Source: Ascidiaceihabitans sp023955215 (lineage in GTDB: Bacteria; Pseudomonadota; Alphaproteobacteria; Rhodobacterales; Rhodobacteraceae). Taken from it: DNA of 15,679 nt. Location of the stretch: positions 1 through 15,679 of the forward strand of contig CALSPX010000018.1 in the NCBI GenBank assembly GCA_943788345.1. The letters run 5' to 3'. Under the pieces are notes generated by a model. It was not told the DNA's origin. It saw nothing but the letters and a program-made list of their open reading frames with translations, and made no database searches. The position numbers were made by a program, and so were the translations under genes. This document shows, in pieces, positions 6,870 through 13,949 of the stretch; the stretch's first letter is position 1; each line of letters opens with the position of its first letter.

Positions 6870-7524
6870 CAGCAATCGCACGTAAAGATGATTTATCTGA
6901 AAGTGCAATACGACCGCGGGATTGGGAGATAAGCCCACGCTTTTGAAAATCATGCAGCACGCGCGAGATTACTTCACGCGCGGTTCCAAGCTCGCTTGCT
7001 ATCTCTTGATGTGTAGCCGCTACTTCTTTGTCTTCACCGGCCAGCATCAACAGCCGTTCGGCAAGGCGCACATCAATCCGTCCGAAGGCGACATCGTCTA
7101 CGACCCGCAAAAGATCAATTAGCCGACGTGAATAAGCTGCGAAGACAAACGACCGGAAAGCAGGTTCTTCCGCTACCAGACGATCAAACGACATCTTGGG
7201 CAATGCCACCACCTTTATGTTCGTTTCTGCAATCCCTTCGGCGTTATACGCCTCTTCAGCCAACATACAGGCCGTCGTTAAAACGCAGCTTTCGCCAGCG
7301 TCGACGCGGTACAGAACAATGTCCCGCCCATTGCTGGAGGTTTGTGAAACGCGGATCGCGCCTTCATACAAGAAGATCAGGCTATCTGGTACGTTTTCCG
7401 GCCCAAACACCTGATACCCCTTTTTATGATCGCGAATAAGCGCCACATTAAGAAGCCTGTCGCGCACAGAGCGCGGCAAAGCTTTCGTTCCCTTGAACCG
7501 ATCCGTCCAATCAATAGCACTCAT
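6859..7524 (-). CDS. Crp/Fnr-family transcriptional regulator
   Basis: Regulator of 221 residues: N-terminal cyclic-nucleotide-binding-like beta barrel (about 25-120), dimerisation helix (about 125-160) and a Crp-type winged helix (THQEIASELGTAREVISRVLHDFQKRGLI, residues 171-199). Recognition-helix residues Arg183, Glu184 and Arg188 have the spacing of CRP Arg180/Glu181/Arg185, which read GTGA; Ser187 matches FNR instead. The sensor part has no FNR-type N-terminal cysteine cluster, but Cys80 and Cys86 (GESCVLTTACML) form a C-x5-C pair that could act as a thiol or persulfide switch (inference). Its ATG overlaps the Rrf2 stop in ATGA, so the two are translationally coupled. It is the best candidate to bind the shared palindromes on both sides. 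Confidence 0.92.
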   Translation of the reverse strand: MSAIDWTDRFKGTKALPRSVRDRLLNVALIRDHKKGYQVFGPENVPDSLIFLYEGAIRVSQTSSNGRDIVLYRVDAGESCVLTTACMLAEEAYNAEGIAETNIKVVALPKMSFDRLVAEEPAFRSFVFAAYSRRLIDLLRVVDDVAFGRIDVRLAERLLMLAGEDKEVAATHQEIASELGTAREVISRVLHDFQKRGLISQSRGRIALSDKSSLRAIAESQ

Positions 7525-7991
7525 TGGGTCTTGCGTATCGATGCTACGATACCCTCTTCAATTGGAGCAATGCGCGCTAAAAGCTCGCCTTTGTTGGATG
7601 CAATATCAGCCAGTGTCAGGTCATCAAGGACGTCCATAAATGCCTTGGTTGCCTTTTGTATCGCCCTTGATAGCTTACAAATTCCGATCAACGGACAAGT
7701 GTTTTTCTCAGGATTGAAGCATTCAACAAGGTCTAATGGCCCTTCTGTCAAGCGTACTACATCGCCAATAATAATTTCTTCAGGAAGCCTCGCTAAGAAA
7801 AATCCACCACCACGTCCACGAACAGTTTCCAGGTATCCTGCACGGCCAAGCTCGTGCACAATCTTCACAATATGGGGGCGCGCAAGCCCGTGAACCTTAA
7901 CGACATCATCAACCTTGATGCGATTCGGGGCCTTGAGTGCGGCAAGTTGAAGCGATCGTAGGGCGTAGTTAGTATATGTTGTGAGTTTCAT
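7521..7991 (-). CDS. Rrf2-family regulator, NsrR-like with three-cysteine Fe-S motif
   Basis: Regulator of 156 residues with an N-terminal winged helix (MKLTTYTNYALRSLQ, then LARPHIVKIVHELGRAGYLETVRGRGGG). Cys91, Cys99 and Cys105 have C-x7-C-x5-C spacing, followed by LTLADI near residue 126. This is the arrangement of NsrR, whose [4Fe-4S] cluster reacts with nitric oxide. Related Rrf2 members sense other redox signals, so NO is likely but not proven; cluster chemistry would also suit sulfide or oxygen sensing. An ideal AAGGAGGA site fixes the start at 7991, although the frame is open 25 codons further upstream. First gene of the regulator operon, divergent from the peroxiredoxin gene. Confidence 0.9.
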   Translation of the reverse strand: MKLTTYTNYALRSLQLAALKAPNRIKVDDVVKVHGLARPHIVKIVHELGRAGYLETVRGRGGGFFLARLPEEIIIGDVVRLTEGPLDLVECFNPEKNTCPLIGICKLSRAIQKATKAFMDVLDDLTLADIASNKGELLARIAPIEEGIVASIRKTQ

Positions 7992-8043
7992 CTTGTCCTC
8001 CTTAATCAAAGATCTATTACCAATGTAAGTTATTTGCAAGTTG

Positions 8044-8057
8044 AGTGATTTTGTCAC
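8044..8057. promoter_or_regulatory. Shared palindrome AGTGATTTTGTCAC, copy B (Rrf2/peroxiredoxin divergent region)
   Basis: Nearly identical to copy A at 6823-6836, again followed by NN-AACT; here the arms extend to AGTGA / TCACT. It lies in the 125-base divergent gap. With the plus-strand box TAGATA at 8081-8086 as -10, a start near 8093 would put its centre near -42, the class II activator position, for the peroxiredoxin-cyd operon. It could also act on the Rrf2-Crp promoter on the other strand (autoregulation). Confidence 0.6.
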
Positions 8058-8116
8058 TGAACTCACTCCCTGACTTCACGTAGATATCGGTCAAACGAAA
8101 CGAGAGAACCAACATT

Positions 8117-8749
8117 ATGACACTGCTTTTGGGGGACATCGTCCCCGACTTCACCGCGGAAACCACCACTGGACCAATCTCGTTCCACGATTGGATCGGC
8201 GACGACTGGGCCTTCTTCTTCAGCCACCCAGCGGATTTCACACCCGTCTGCACGACTGAAATGGGACGCACATCGCAACTCAGTGCTGAATTCACCAAGC
8301 GCGGCGTTAAGCCTATTGGGCTCAGCACAGACACAGTTGAAGAACACCTGAAATGGATCGAAGACGTGAACGACACGCAGAATACGACCATGCGGTTCCC
8401 TATTGTTGCGGATGCTGACCTCAAGACCGCCAAGCTTTATGAAATGATCCACCCATCACAGTCTGAAACAGCCGCTGTACGTTCTGTGTTCATCATCGAC
8501 AGCGACAAGAAGTTGCGCCTGACGATGACCTACCCGATGAGCGTGGGCCGAAATTTTGATGAAATTCTGCGGGTGATCGACGCGCTGCAAACTGGAGATG
8601 CTAAGGGCGTGGCCTTGCCCGCTGACTGGCGCCCAGGCGATCGCGCCATCATCCCGCCAACCCTGTCAGATGTGGACGCGCAAAAGAAGTTTCCGCAAGG
8701 GTTCGAAACAATCCGTCCCTACCTGAGGACGGTAAACATTAACGAATAA
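8117..8749 (+). CDS. 1-Cys peroxiredoxin (Prx6 family)
   Basis: Thiol peroxidase of 210 residues, the normal Prx6 length. The peroxidatic cysteine is Cys45 in HPADFTPVCTTEMG. The C-terminal part carries the Prx6 arm (LTMTYPMSVGRNFDEILRVIDALQ and ALPADWRPGDRAIIPP). The family reduces H2O2, organic peroxides and peroxynitrite; with no resolving cysteine in place it needs an outside thiol. The Shine-Dalgarno is weak (GAGA). First gene of the plus-strand operon, 11 bases before the EF-hand gene. In this setting it may remove peroxide made by reaction of sulfide or persulfide with oxygen (inference). Confidence 0.93.
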   Translation: MTLLLGDIVPDFTAETTTGPISFHDWIGDDWAFFFSHPADFTPVCTTEMGRTSQLSAEFTKRGVKPIGLSTDTVEEHLKWIEDVNDTQNTTMRFPIVADADLKTAKLYEMIHPSQSETAAVRSVFIIDSDKKLRLTMTYPMSVGRNFDEILRVIDALQTGDAKGVALPADWRPGDRAIIPPTLSDVDAQKKFPQGFETIRPYLRTVNINE

Positions 8750-8760
8750 AGGAAGATACA

Positions 8761-9195
8761 ATGAAAACTTTACTTATGCTTTGCCTTGCCGTGGCACCTT
8801 TTTCCGCCTTTGCTGAAGGCAACGTAAAACCGGGCACGCGCTTTGTTGAAAACTGGGACCAGAACGCTGACGGCAAAGTTACAGCTGAGGAATTGCGCGA
8901 AAAGCGTAGCAATGTCTTTTACACCTTCGACAGCGACGAGGACGGTAAGCTATCCGCCGAGGAATATACCTATTTCGACGACGCCCGAAATGCCGACATG
9001 GAAGGAAATGCCGAGGAAGGTAAAGGCGGTATGAAACGCGTTCAAGGTGGTATGAAGATGGATTTCAACGACGTCGATAAGGACGGCAAGGTATCACGCG
9101 ATGAATTTCTAGGTCAGGTAGATGTTTGGTTTACGGCCATTGATCGCAATATGGATGGCATAATTACAACTGCTGATTTTGGCCCTAGAACCTAA
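8761..9195 (+). CDS. Exported four-EF-hand calcium-binding protein
   Basis: Protein of 144 residues with a Sec signal peptide (about 1-18, ending AFA before EGN). Four 12-residue EF-hand loops follow, starting at Asp33, Asp57, Asp104 and Asp128. The first three have the canonical D-x-D/N-x-D-G and a final Glu; the fourth ends in Asp139, which usually weakens calcium binding or favours magnesium. Loops one and two form one pair and three and four another, joined by a Gly/Met/Lys-rich linker (about 78-100). It is expected in the periplasm. AAGGAAG precedes the ATG. The reason for its place between a peroxiredoxin and a cytochrome bd operon is unknown; a periplasmic sensor or buffer near the oxidase is possible. 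Confidence 0.88.
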   Translation: MKTLLMLCLAVAPFSAFAEGNVKPGTRFVENWDQNADGKVTAEELREKRSNVFYTFDSDEDGKLSAEEYTYFDDARNADMEGNAEEGKGGMKRVQGGMKMDFNDVDKDGKVSRDEFLGQVDVWFTAIDRNMDGIITTADFGPRT

Positions 9196-9249
9196 CAGAT
9201 AGACGGGCGGCATCACGTGCCACCCATTTTCGCCACATAGGAGACACCC

Positions 9250-10659
9250 ATGCTCGAAGGCTTTACGGCAGAAACACTCGCGCGTATTCAATTCGCGTTC
9301 ACCATCTCGTTCCACATCATTTTCCCTGCCTTCTCAATCGGATTGGCCAGCTATCTGGCTGTCTTGAACGGTCTTTGGCTGCGGACCAAGGATGAAACCT
9401 ATCTGACATTGTTTAACTACTGGAAAAAGATATTTGCCGTCGCGTTTGGCATGGGTGTCGTGTCAGGCATTGTGATGTCCTATCAGTTTGGCACAAACTG
9501 GTCCGTCTTTTCTGATAAGACGGGCCCAGTGCTCGGCCCCCTTATGGCCTACGAAATCTTATCCGCATTCTTCCTCGAAGCTGGCTTTCTTGGTATTATG
9601 CTGTTTGGTCGCGAACGTGTGGGTAACAAGCTCCATATGTTTGCCACCGCTATGGTCGCCATTGGGACATTGATGTCAGCTACTTGGATTTTATCGGTGA
9701 ACTCTTGGATGCAGACCCCGGCGGGCTACAGCATCAATGAACTTGGACAGTTCGTTCCCGAAGACTGGTTGGCAATCGTGTTTAACCCTTCCTTCCCTTA
9801 CCGCTTGGTTCATATGGTGCTTGCCGCCTATCTAACTGTCGCGCTTGTTGTAGGCGGTGTTGGTGGCCTACATCTTTTGCGCAATCGTGAAGACGGACCT
9901 GCACGCCGGATGTTCTCGATGGCAATGTGGATGCTAATCGTTGTTACCCCACTGCAAATTCTTGCAGGTGATTTTCACGGGATTAATACGCTTGAACATC
10001 AGCCAGCCAAAGTTATGGCAATGGAAGGGCATTATGATAGCCACCCACATGGCGCTCCCTTGATCTTGTTCGGAATCCCCAATCCTGCGGAGAAACGTAT
10101 CGACTACGCCATCGAGATTCCACAAGTTTCCAGTCTAATATTGAAGCATGAATGGGGTGCTCCACTCGATGGCTTAGATACCATTCCAGACGAAGATGAA
10201 CCTCCCGTGGCGATCATATTCTGGAGTTTCCGTATCATGGTCGGCCTCGGTTTTGCGATGCTTGGTCTGGGTGCGTGGAGCTTACTGCGACGGATGCGCG
10301 GACGATTGTATGAGGACAAATGGCTGCACCGCACCGCCATTTTAATGGGGCCAATGGGCTTCGTAGCTGTTCTTGCGGGGTGGATCACCACCGAAGTTGG
10401 GCGTCAACCTTTTACTGTTTATGGTGTTTTACGGACATCGGACAGTCTTGGACCGGTCGCAGCACCTGCGGTCGCCGCCTCACTCCTTGCGTTTATCGTT
10501 GTCTACTTTTTTGTATTCGGCGCGGGTACTTTCTATCTCCTGCGCATGATGAATGCTCCAACCAGCAAGCCTGACCCCGACCTTAAAGATGGGCCTATCC
10601 GTACAGCCGGTATCACACCGATCATGCAAACTACCCCTGATTCAATCCCAGGCGAATAA
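9250..10659 (+). CDS. cydA: Cytochrome bd-type quinol oxidase subunit I (CIO type)
   Basis: Haem-bearing subunit of 469 residues with about nine membrane segments. Haem ligands His22 (ISFHIIFPAF) and His188 (RLVHMVLAAYL) match E. coli His19 and His186. Glu102 and Glu110 match Glu99 and Glu107. The quinol-binding loop has Lys254 and Glu259 (QPAKVMAMEG), and GWITTEVGRQPF is near the C-terminus. The Q-loop is short, which places it in the cyanide-insensitive (CIO) branch. The complex oxidises quinol and reduces O2 to water without pumping protons. AGGAGA precedes the ATG. The 54-base gap after the EF-hand gene shows no terminator. Bd oxidases are known to keep working in sulfide, which blocks haem-copper oxidases; that explains the pairing with SQR. 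Confidence 0.96.
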   Translation: MLEGFTAETLARIQFAFTISFHIIFPAFSIGLASYLAVLNGLWLRTKDETYLTLFNYWKKIFAVAFGMGVVSGIVMSYQFGTNWSVFSDKTGPVLGPLMAYEILSAFFLEAGFLGIMLFGRERVGNKLHMFATAMVAIGTLMSATWILSVNSWMQTPAGYSINELGQFVPEDWLAIVFNPSFPYRLVHMVLAAYLTVALVVGGVGGLHLLRNREDGPARRMFSMAMWMLIVVTPLQILAGDFHGINTLEHQPAKVMAMEGHYDSHPHGAPLILFGIPNPAEKRIDYAIEIPQVSSLILKHEWGAPLDGLDTIPDEDEPPVAIIFWSFRIMVGLGFAMLGLGAWSLLRRMRGRLYEDKWLHRTAILMGPMGFVAVLAGWITTEVGRQPFTVYGVLRTSDSLGPVAAPAVAASLLAFIVVYFFVFGAGTFYLLRMMNAPTSKPDPDLKDGPIRTAGITPIMQTTPDSIPGE

Positions 10660-10670
10660 GGAGCCATACA

Positions 10671-11672
10671 ATGTTTGAACTTTCCTTTATCTGGGCCGGC
10701 ATCATCGCATTTGCTGTGCTGACCTATGTGATCCTTGATGGGTTTGACCTTGGCGTCGGTATCTTGTTCCCTTTCGCCGAAGGCGAGAGAGAGAAGTCCA
10801 CAATGATGAACTCTATCGCACCGATCTGGGACGGGAACGAGACTTGGCTTGTACTGGGTGGGGGCGGATTGTTCGCCGTCTTCCCGCTGGCCTATGCCAT
10901 CATCATGCCCGCGCTTTATATGCCTATCATCTTAATGTTGCTGGCACTGATCTTTCGCGGTGTGGCCTTTGAATACCGCTGGCGAACAGAGCGCTGGAAA
11001 CCTATTTGGGACATCGCATTTTTTGGTGGATCAATCGTCGCCGCATTCATGCAGGGTATTGCACTTGGCGCTTTGGTACAGGGCATCCAGATCACGGGTC
11101 GCGCCTATTCTGGTGGCTGGTGGGATTGGCTCAGTCCGTTCTCCATTCTCACAGGATTGGCTGTTGTGATTGGCTATGCATTACTTGGCGCAACATGGCT
11201 TATCTACAAAACTGAAGATGGCCTACAACGCAAAATGCAAGGCTATGCTTGGTGGCTCGCAGCGGCGACACTTGGGTTTATCGGTGTCGTCAGTATTTTG
11301 ACTCCTTTTCAAGATCCAGAATACTTCAACCGCTGGCTCAACCTACCAGGCAGCATCTTCAGCGTGTTGATGCCAGGCGCTGTGCTACTTGCTGCGTGGG
11401 CATTGTTCACAGGCTTAAACGCGGGCAAGGATGGCCAGCCATTTCTTGCGTCAATTGGCATTTTTGTGCTGTGCTTTATCGGCATTGGGATCAGTTTCTA
11501 TCCCAACATCATACCGCCAAACCTGACAATTGTTGATGCAGCGGCACCTGACAAAAGCTTGCGCTTTGCGTTGGTTGGCACTGTTGTTTTGGTACCAATG
11601 ATCTTGGCCTATACCGCCTACGCTTACTGGGTGTTTCGTGGGAAGGTCGATCCAGACGAGGGGTATCACTAA
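10671..11672 (+). CDS. cydB: Cytochrome bd-type quinol oxidase subunit II
   Basis: Membrane subunit of 333 residues, the CIO-type length. It starts MFELSFIWAGIIAFAVLTYVILDGFDLGVG with Asp23 and Asp26, followed by PIWDGNETWLVLGGG, both hallmarks of CydB, and has about eight further hydrophobic segments. It partners CydA; by analogy with known structures it is needed for assembly and stability. AAGGAG lies before the ATG, 11 bases after the cydA stop. Its TAA stop shares one base with the ATG of the next small gene. Confidence 0.96.
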   Translation: MFELSFIWAGIIAFAVLTYVILDGFDLGVGILFPFAEGEREKSTMMNSIAPIWDGNETWLVLGGGGLFAVFPLAYAIIMPALYMPIILMLLALIFRGVAFEYRWRTERWKPIWDIAFFGGSIVAAFMQGIALGALVQGIQITGRAYSGGWWDWLSPFSILTGLAVVIGYALLGATWLIYKTEDGLQRKMQGYAWWLAAATLGFIGVVSILTPFQDPEYFNRWLNLPGSIFSVLMPGAVLLAAWALFTGLNAGKDGQPFLASIGIFVLCFIGIGISFYPNIIPPNLTIVDAAAPDKSLRFALVGTVVLVPMILAYTAYAYWVFRGKVDPDEGYH

Positions 11673-11776
11673 TGAAATCATCCCTTGTATCAAAATGGGT
11701 GTGGTTCGCCGCCCTCTGGTTGGCCAGCGTTCTGGTACTCAGTGTCGTTGCTTACGCTATCAAGCTTGTAATCTAG
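11672..11776 (+). CDS. DUF2474 small membrane subunit of cytochrome bd (CydX-like)
   Basis: A 34-residue single-helix protein starting MKSSLVSKWVWFAALWLASV and ending in AYAIKLVI. Charged and Trp residues come first, then one long hydrophobic helix. This is the pattern of DUF2474, the small protein that follows cydB in CIO-type operons and takes the place of CydX/CydS at the haem subunit. Its ATG overlaps the cydB stop (TAATG), so it is translationally coupled. It is easily missed because of its size. Confidence 0.85.
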   Translation: MKSSLVSKWVWFAALWLASVLVLSVVAYAIKLVI

Positions 11777-11856
11777 AGCAAGGAACTTTCGACAAAAATC
11801 GTATAATTGGGGACAAAAAATACTCTAGATATAGATTAAAAGTCATTGCAGATATC

Positions 11857-11895
11857 AACCGCTTTCGGAACACAATAGTGAATCCGAAAGCGGTT
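11857..11895. repeat. Strong 13-bp inverted repeat downstream of the cyd operon, possible terminator
   Basis: Perfect arms AACCGCTTTCGGA and TCCGAAAGCGGTT with a 13-base loop, in the 197-base gap between the cyd operon and the isomerase gene. The right arm is followed by TTTCGGAA, which repeats part of the left arm, and there is no long T run. The stem could end cyd transcription or stabilise its 3' end; as an intrinsic terminator it is not canonical. Confidence 0.5.
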
Positions 11896-11973
11896 TCGGA
11901 AATTGAAAACATATCGTAACATAGTCCTATTAGATCCGGGCAAGCCGCCCCATTAATGCCGGAGACAGACACG

Positions 11974-12660
11974 ATGAAACGCTCACGTATCAACGATATT
12001 ATTACTGAATCAGACGAGATGATGCGCAGCTTTGGATTTGTAATGCCGCCGTTTGCCTATTGGTCGCCAGAGGAATTTAAGGCCCGCAAAAACATAGCCA
12101 AAAACGTGATTGACGCGCGCTGTGGATGGGACATTACTGATTACGGCGCTGGAAAATATGACGAAATGGGCTTGTTCTTATTCACGCTGCGTAACGGACG
12201 ATTGGCTGATCTGCAACGTGGTGGCGGCATGTGCTACGCTGAGAAACTTCTGATCTCCAAACAGGATCAACTTAGCCCAATGCACACCCATGTACTGAAA
12301 GCGGAAGACATCATTAACCGTGGCGGTGCAACGCTCGTCGTGGAATTATTTGGTTCAGACGACGCCGGTAACTTTGCCGATGATAAAGGCGGAACAGTTT
12401 TTTGCGACGGTATCAAATGCGATTTTGCGGCGGGCGAAAAGCTGCAGCTTAAACCCGGAGAGAGCGTGACACTGATGCCTGGGGATTGGCATGCGTTTTG
12501 GGGCGATGGTGGTGATGTTTTGATTGGTGAGGTATCCACTGTGAACAACGACGAAACCGACAATATTTTTTGTGAACCAATTGGGCGATTTGCTAACATT
12601 GAAGAAGACGTTGATCCAAAGCACCTTTTGGTCAGTGATTATCGCAGTTGGCTGGCTTAA
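11974..12660 (+). CDS. D-lyxose / D-mannose ketol-isomerase (cupin fold)
   Basis: Protein of 228 residues of the D-lyxose isomerase family. It is a cupin with metal-binding residues His104, His106 and Glu111 (SPMHTHVLKAED) and His173 (LMPGDWHAFWG), and the family opening GFVMPPFAYWSPEEF. Known activity: Mn2+-dependent interconversion of D-lyxose and D-xylulose, and of D-mannose and D-fructose. An upstream in-frame ATG at 11956 exists, but the ATG at 11974 has GGAG nine bases before it and is preferred. It stands alone, without a sugar kinase or transporter in view, so its pathway is unclear. It is not evidently linked to the sulfide genes. Confidence 0.87.
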   Translation: MKRSRINDIITESDEMMRSFGFVMPPFAYWSPEEFKARKNIAKNVIDARCGWDITDYGAGKYDEMGLFLFTLRNGRLADLQRGGGMCYAEKLLISKQDQLSPMHTHVLKAEDIINRGGATLVVELFGSDDAGNFADDKGGTVFCDGIKCDFAAGEKLQLKPGESVTLMPGDWHAFWGDGGDVLIGEVSTVNNDETDNIFCEPIGRFANIEEDVDPKHLLVSDYRSWLA

Positions 12661-12737
12661 CTGTTAATGTCAAAGGTGCTGTCAAACTAATGAGAACACG
12701 CACCAGATTGCTGGCACAACCTAAATCTATGCGCTCA

Positions 12738-12815
12738 CTAATTGACGCCACTCAACCAGAGCAGCATCACGGTTTAGCTTGAAATGAGTGCGTCAATAAA
12801 GATGGCGTCAATTAG
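12738..12815. repeat. 13-bp inverted repeat with nested GCGTCAAT copies between the isomerase and AKR genes
   Basis: Perfect arms CTAATTGACGCCA (12738-12750) and TGGCGTCAATTAG (12803-12815) enclose 52 bases. The right side holds a second GCGTCAAT (12789-12796) that can pair with the left arm through one bulge, so two hairpins compete. The right arm runs into the stop codon of the aldo/keto reductase. It sits between convergent genes, which fits a bidirectional transcript end, but there is no T tract; a degenerate small mobile repeat is also possible. Confidence 0.5.
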
Positions 12816-13813
12816 CAATATCTCTCTGGTCCGATCCATTGCGCTTCAGAATATCGATCCCCGTGAGCCCAGCCGATTGGTAAAATGGATTCAATTACTT
12901 CAAGCTCGCCAGACGTCAAAGTGCAGCTGGAGGCTTGTAAGAGCTCGGCAAAATGCGAGACAGAGCGAGTACCTGGAATTGGGAGGACATGATCACCTTG
13001 CGCTAGGAGCCATGCGATGGCTAGGCCCGCAGCAGATAGCCCCTTATCTGCCGCCAGTGATCGGAACCCTGCAGTGGCAAGAAAATTTGCTTCATAATTT
13101 GGCGTCATAAAGCGAGGGTTGTTTTTTAAGAAGGCAAGATCTTGTGCGGCAGCCATGCTTATTGGACAGTCGGTCAGCAAGGAGCGACCTACAGGTGAAA
13201 ATGCAACCATCGAAACGCCAAGTTCTGCGCAAGTTTGGATAAGGCCTAGTTCAGGTGAACGAGTCGAAAGCGAATATTCAGATTGCACAGCAGCCACAGG
13301 ATGAACCGAATGCGCACGGCGCAGCGTGGTGGGTGCTATCTCTGAGAATCCGATCGCTTTAACTTTGCCAGATTTAACAAATGCGGCAAGCGTCTCTGTC
13401 ACTTCCTCAATCGGAACATTGTGATCACGACGATGGAGATAATAAAGATCGACAGCTTCCACACCCAAACGTCTTAAACTGTTTTCGAGTTCGGTTTTCA
13501 AATGCTTGGGGGAGTTATTGAAAATATTGCCTGGACCAGTCGGATTGCGAGTGATCCCGCCCTTGGTCGCGATAACAAAATGATCCTGCGCTTGCGAATT
13601 AGCTTTAATGTAGTTGCCAATAACTGTCTCAGATCGGCCCATTCCATAAACATTTGATGTGTCGAGATGGCTGACGCCAGCGTCCATTGCCATATCCAAA
13701 ATCGCGTGACTTTCGCGCTCATTGGTTGTTCCATAAAAATCAGAAAATGACATCGCTCCAAAGCCAATCGGATGGACCATTGGTCCTTCACGTCCAAGCT
13801 GTCTGTTTTTCAT
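12812..13813 (-). CDS. Aldo/keto reductase
   Basis: NADPH-dependent oxidoreductase of 333 residues with a TIM-barrel fold. Catalytic residues are Asp51, Tyr56 (HLDTSNVYGMGRSE), Lys84 (IATKGG) and His127 (DLYYLHRRD). The nucleotide-binding end has LPIPGTRSVSHFAELLQA. Closest in wording to the YajO/Tas-type (AKR11-13-like) members, which reduce aldehydes or plant-type ketones; the real substrate cannot be told. The start MKNRQLGREG has GGGAG about nine bases upstream, while the frame is open 20 codons further. It converges on the isomerase gene and is bordered on both sides by related repeats, which hints that it moved or was duplicated with its flanks. Confidence 0.92.
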   Translation of the reverse strand: MKNRQLGREGPMVHPIGFGAMSFSDFYGTTNERESHAILDMAMDAGVSHLDTSNVYGMGRSETVIGNYIKANSQAQDHFVIATKGGITRNPTGPGNIFNNSPKHLKTELENSLRRLGVEAVDLYYLHRRDHNVPIEEVTETLAAFVKSGKVKAIGFSEIAPTTLRRAHSVHPVAAVQSEYSLSTRSPELGLIQTCAELGVSMVAFSPVGRSLLTDCPISMAAAQDLAFLKNNPRFMTPNYEANFLATAGFRSLAADKGLSAAGLAIAWLLAQGDHVLPIPGTRSVSHFAELLQASSCTLTSGELEVIESILPIGWAHGDRYSEAQWIGPERYC

Positions 13814-13917
13814 AATCAAAACTCCCAAAAATCTATTAAGCGTATGATTAACTTGGCAGCCCCGAATGGACAACTACCGGTTAGCTCAAGTCTCACGGTT
13901 ATGGGTTTAGGAATAAG

Positions 13918-13949
13918 GGAGCGCACCAACATTGTGATCTATGCGCTCC
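13918..13949. repeat. 8-bp inverted repeat, partly duplicated on the other side of the AKR gene
   Basis: Arms GGAGCGCA and TGCGCTCC with a 16-base loop. The stretch ATCTATGCGCTC (13937-13948) recurs in the same orientation at 12725-12736, and CGCACCA followed closely by ATTG occurs upstream in both copies. The two copies therefore bracket the aldo/keto reductase. Confidence 0.5.

Noticed and set aside
8063..8452. Overlapping minus-strand frames opposite the peroxiredoxin gene
   Set aside because: The plus strand encodes a clear Prx6 with active-site cysteine; the opposite frames are shadows.
9972..9982. GTGATTTTCAC inside cydA, resembling the shared palindrome
   Set aside because: Its spacer is only three bases and it lies inside a coding region; not counted as a third copy.
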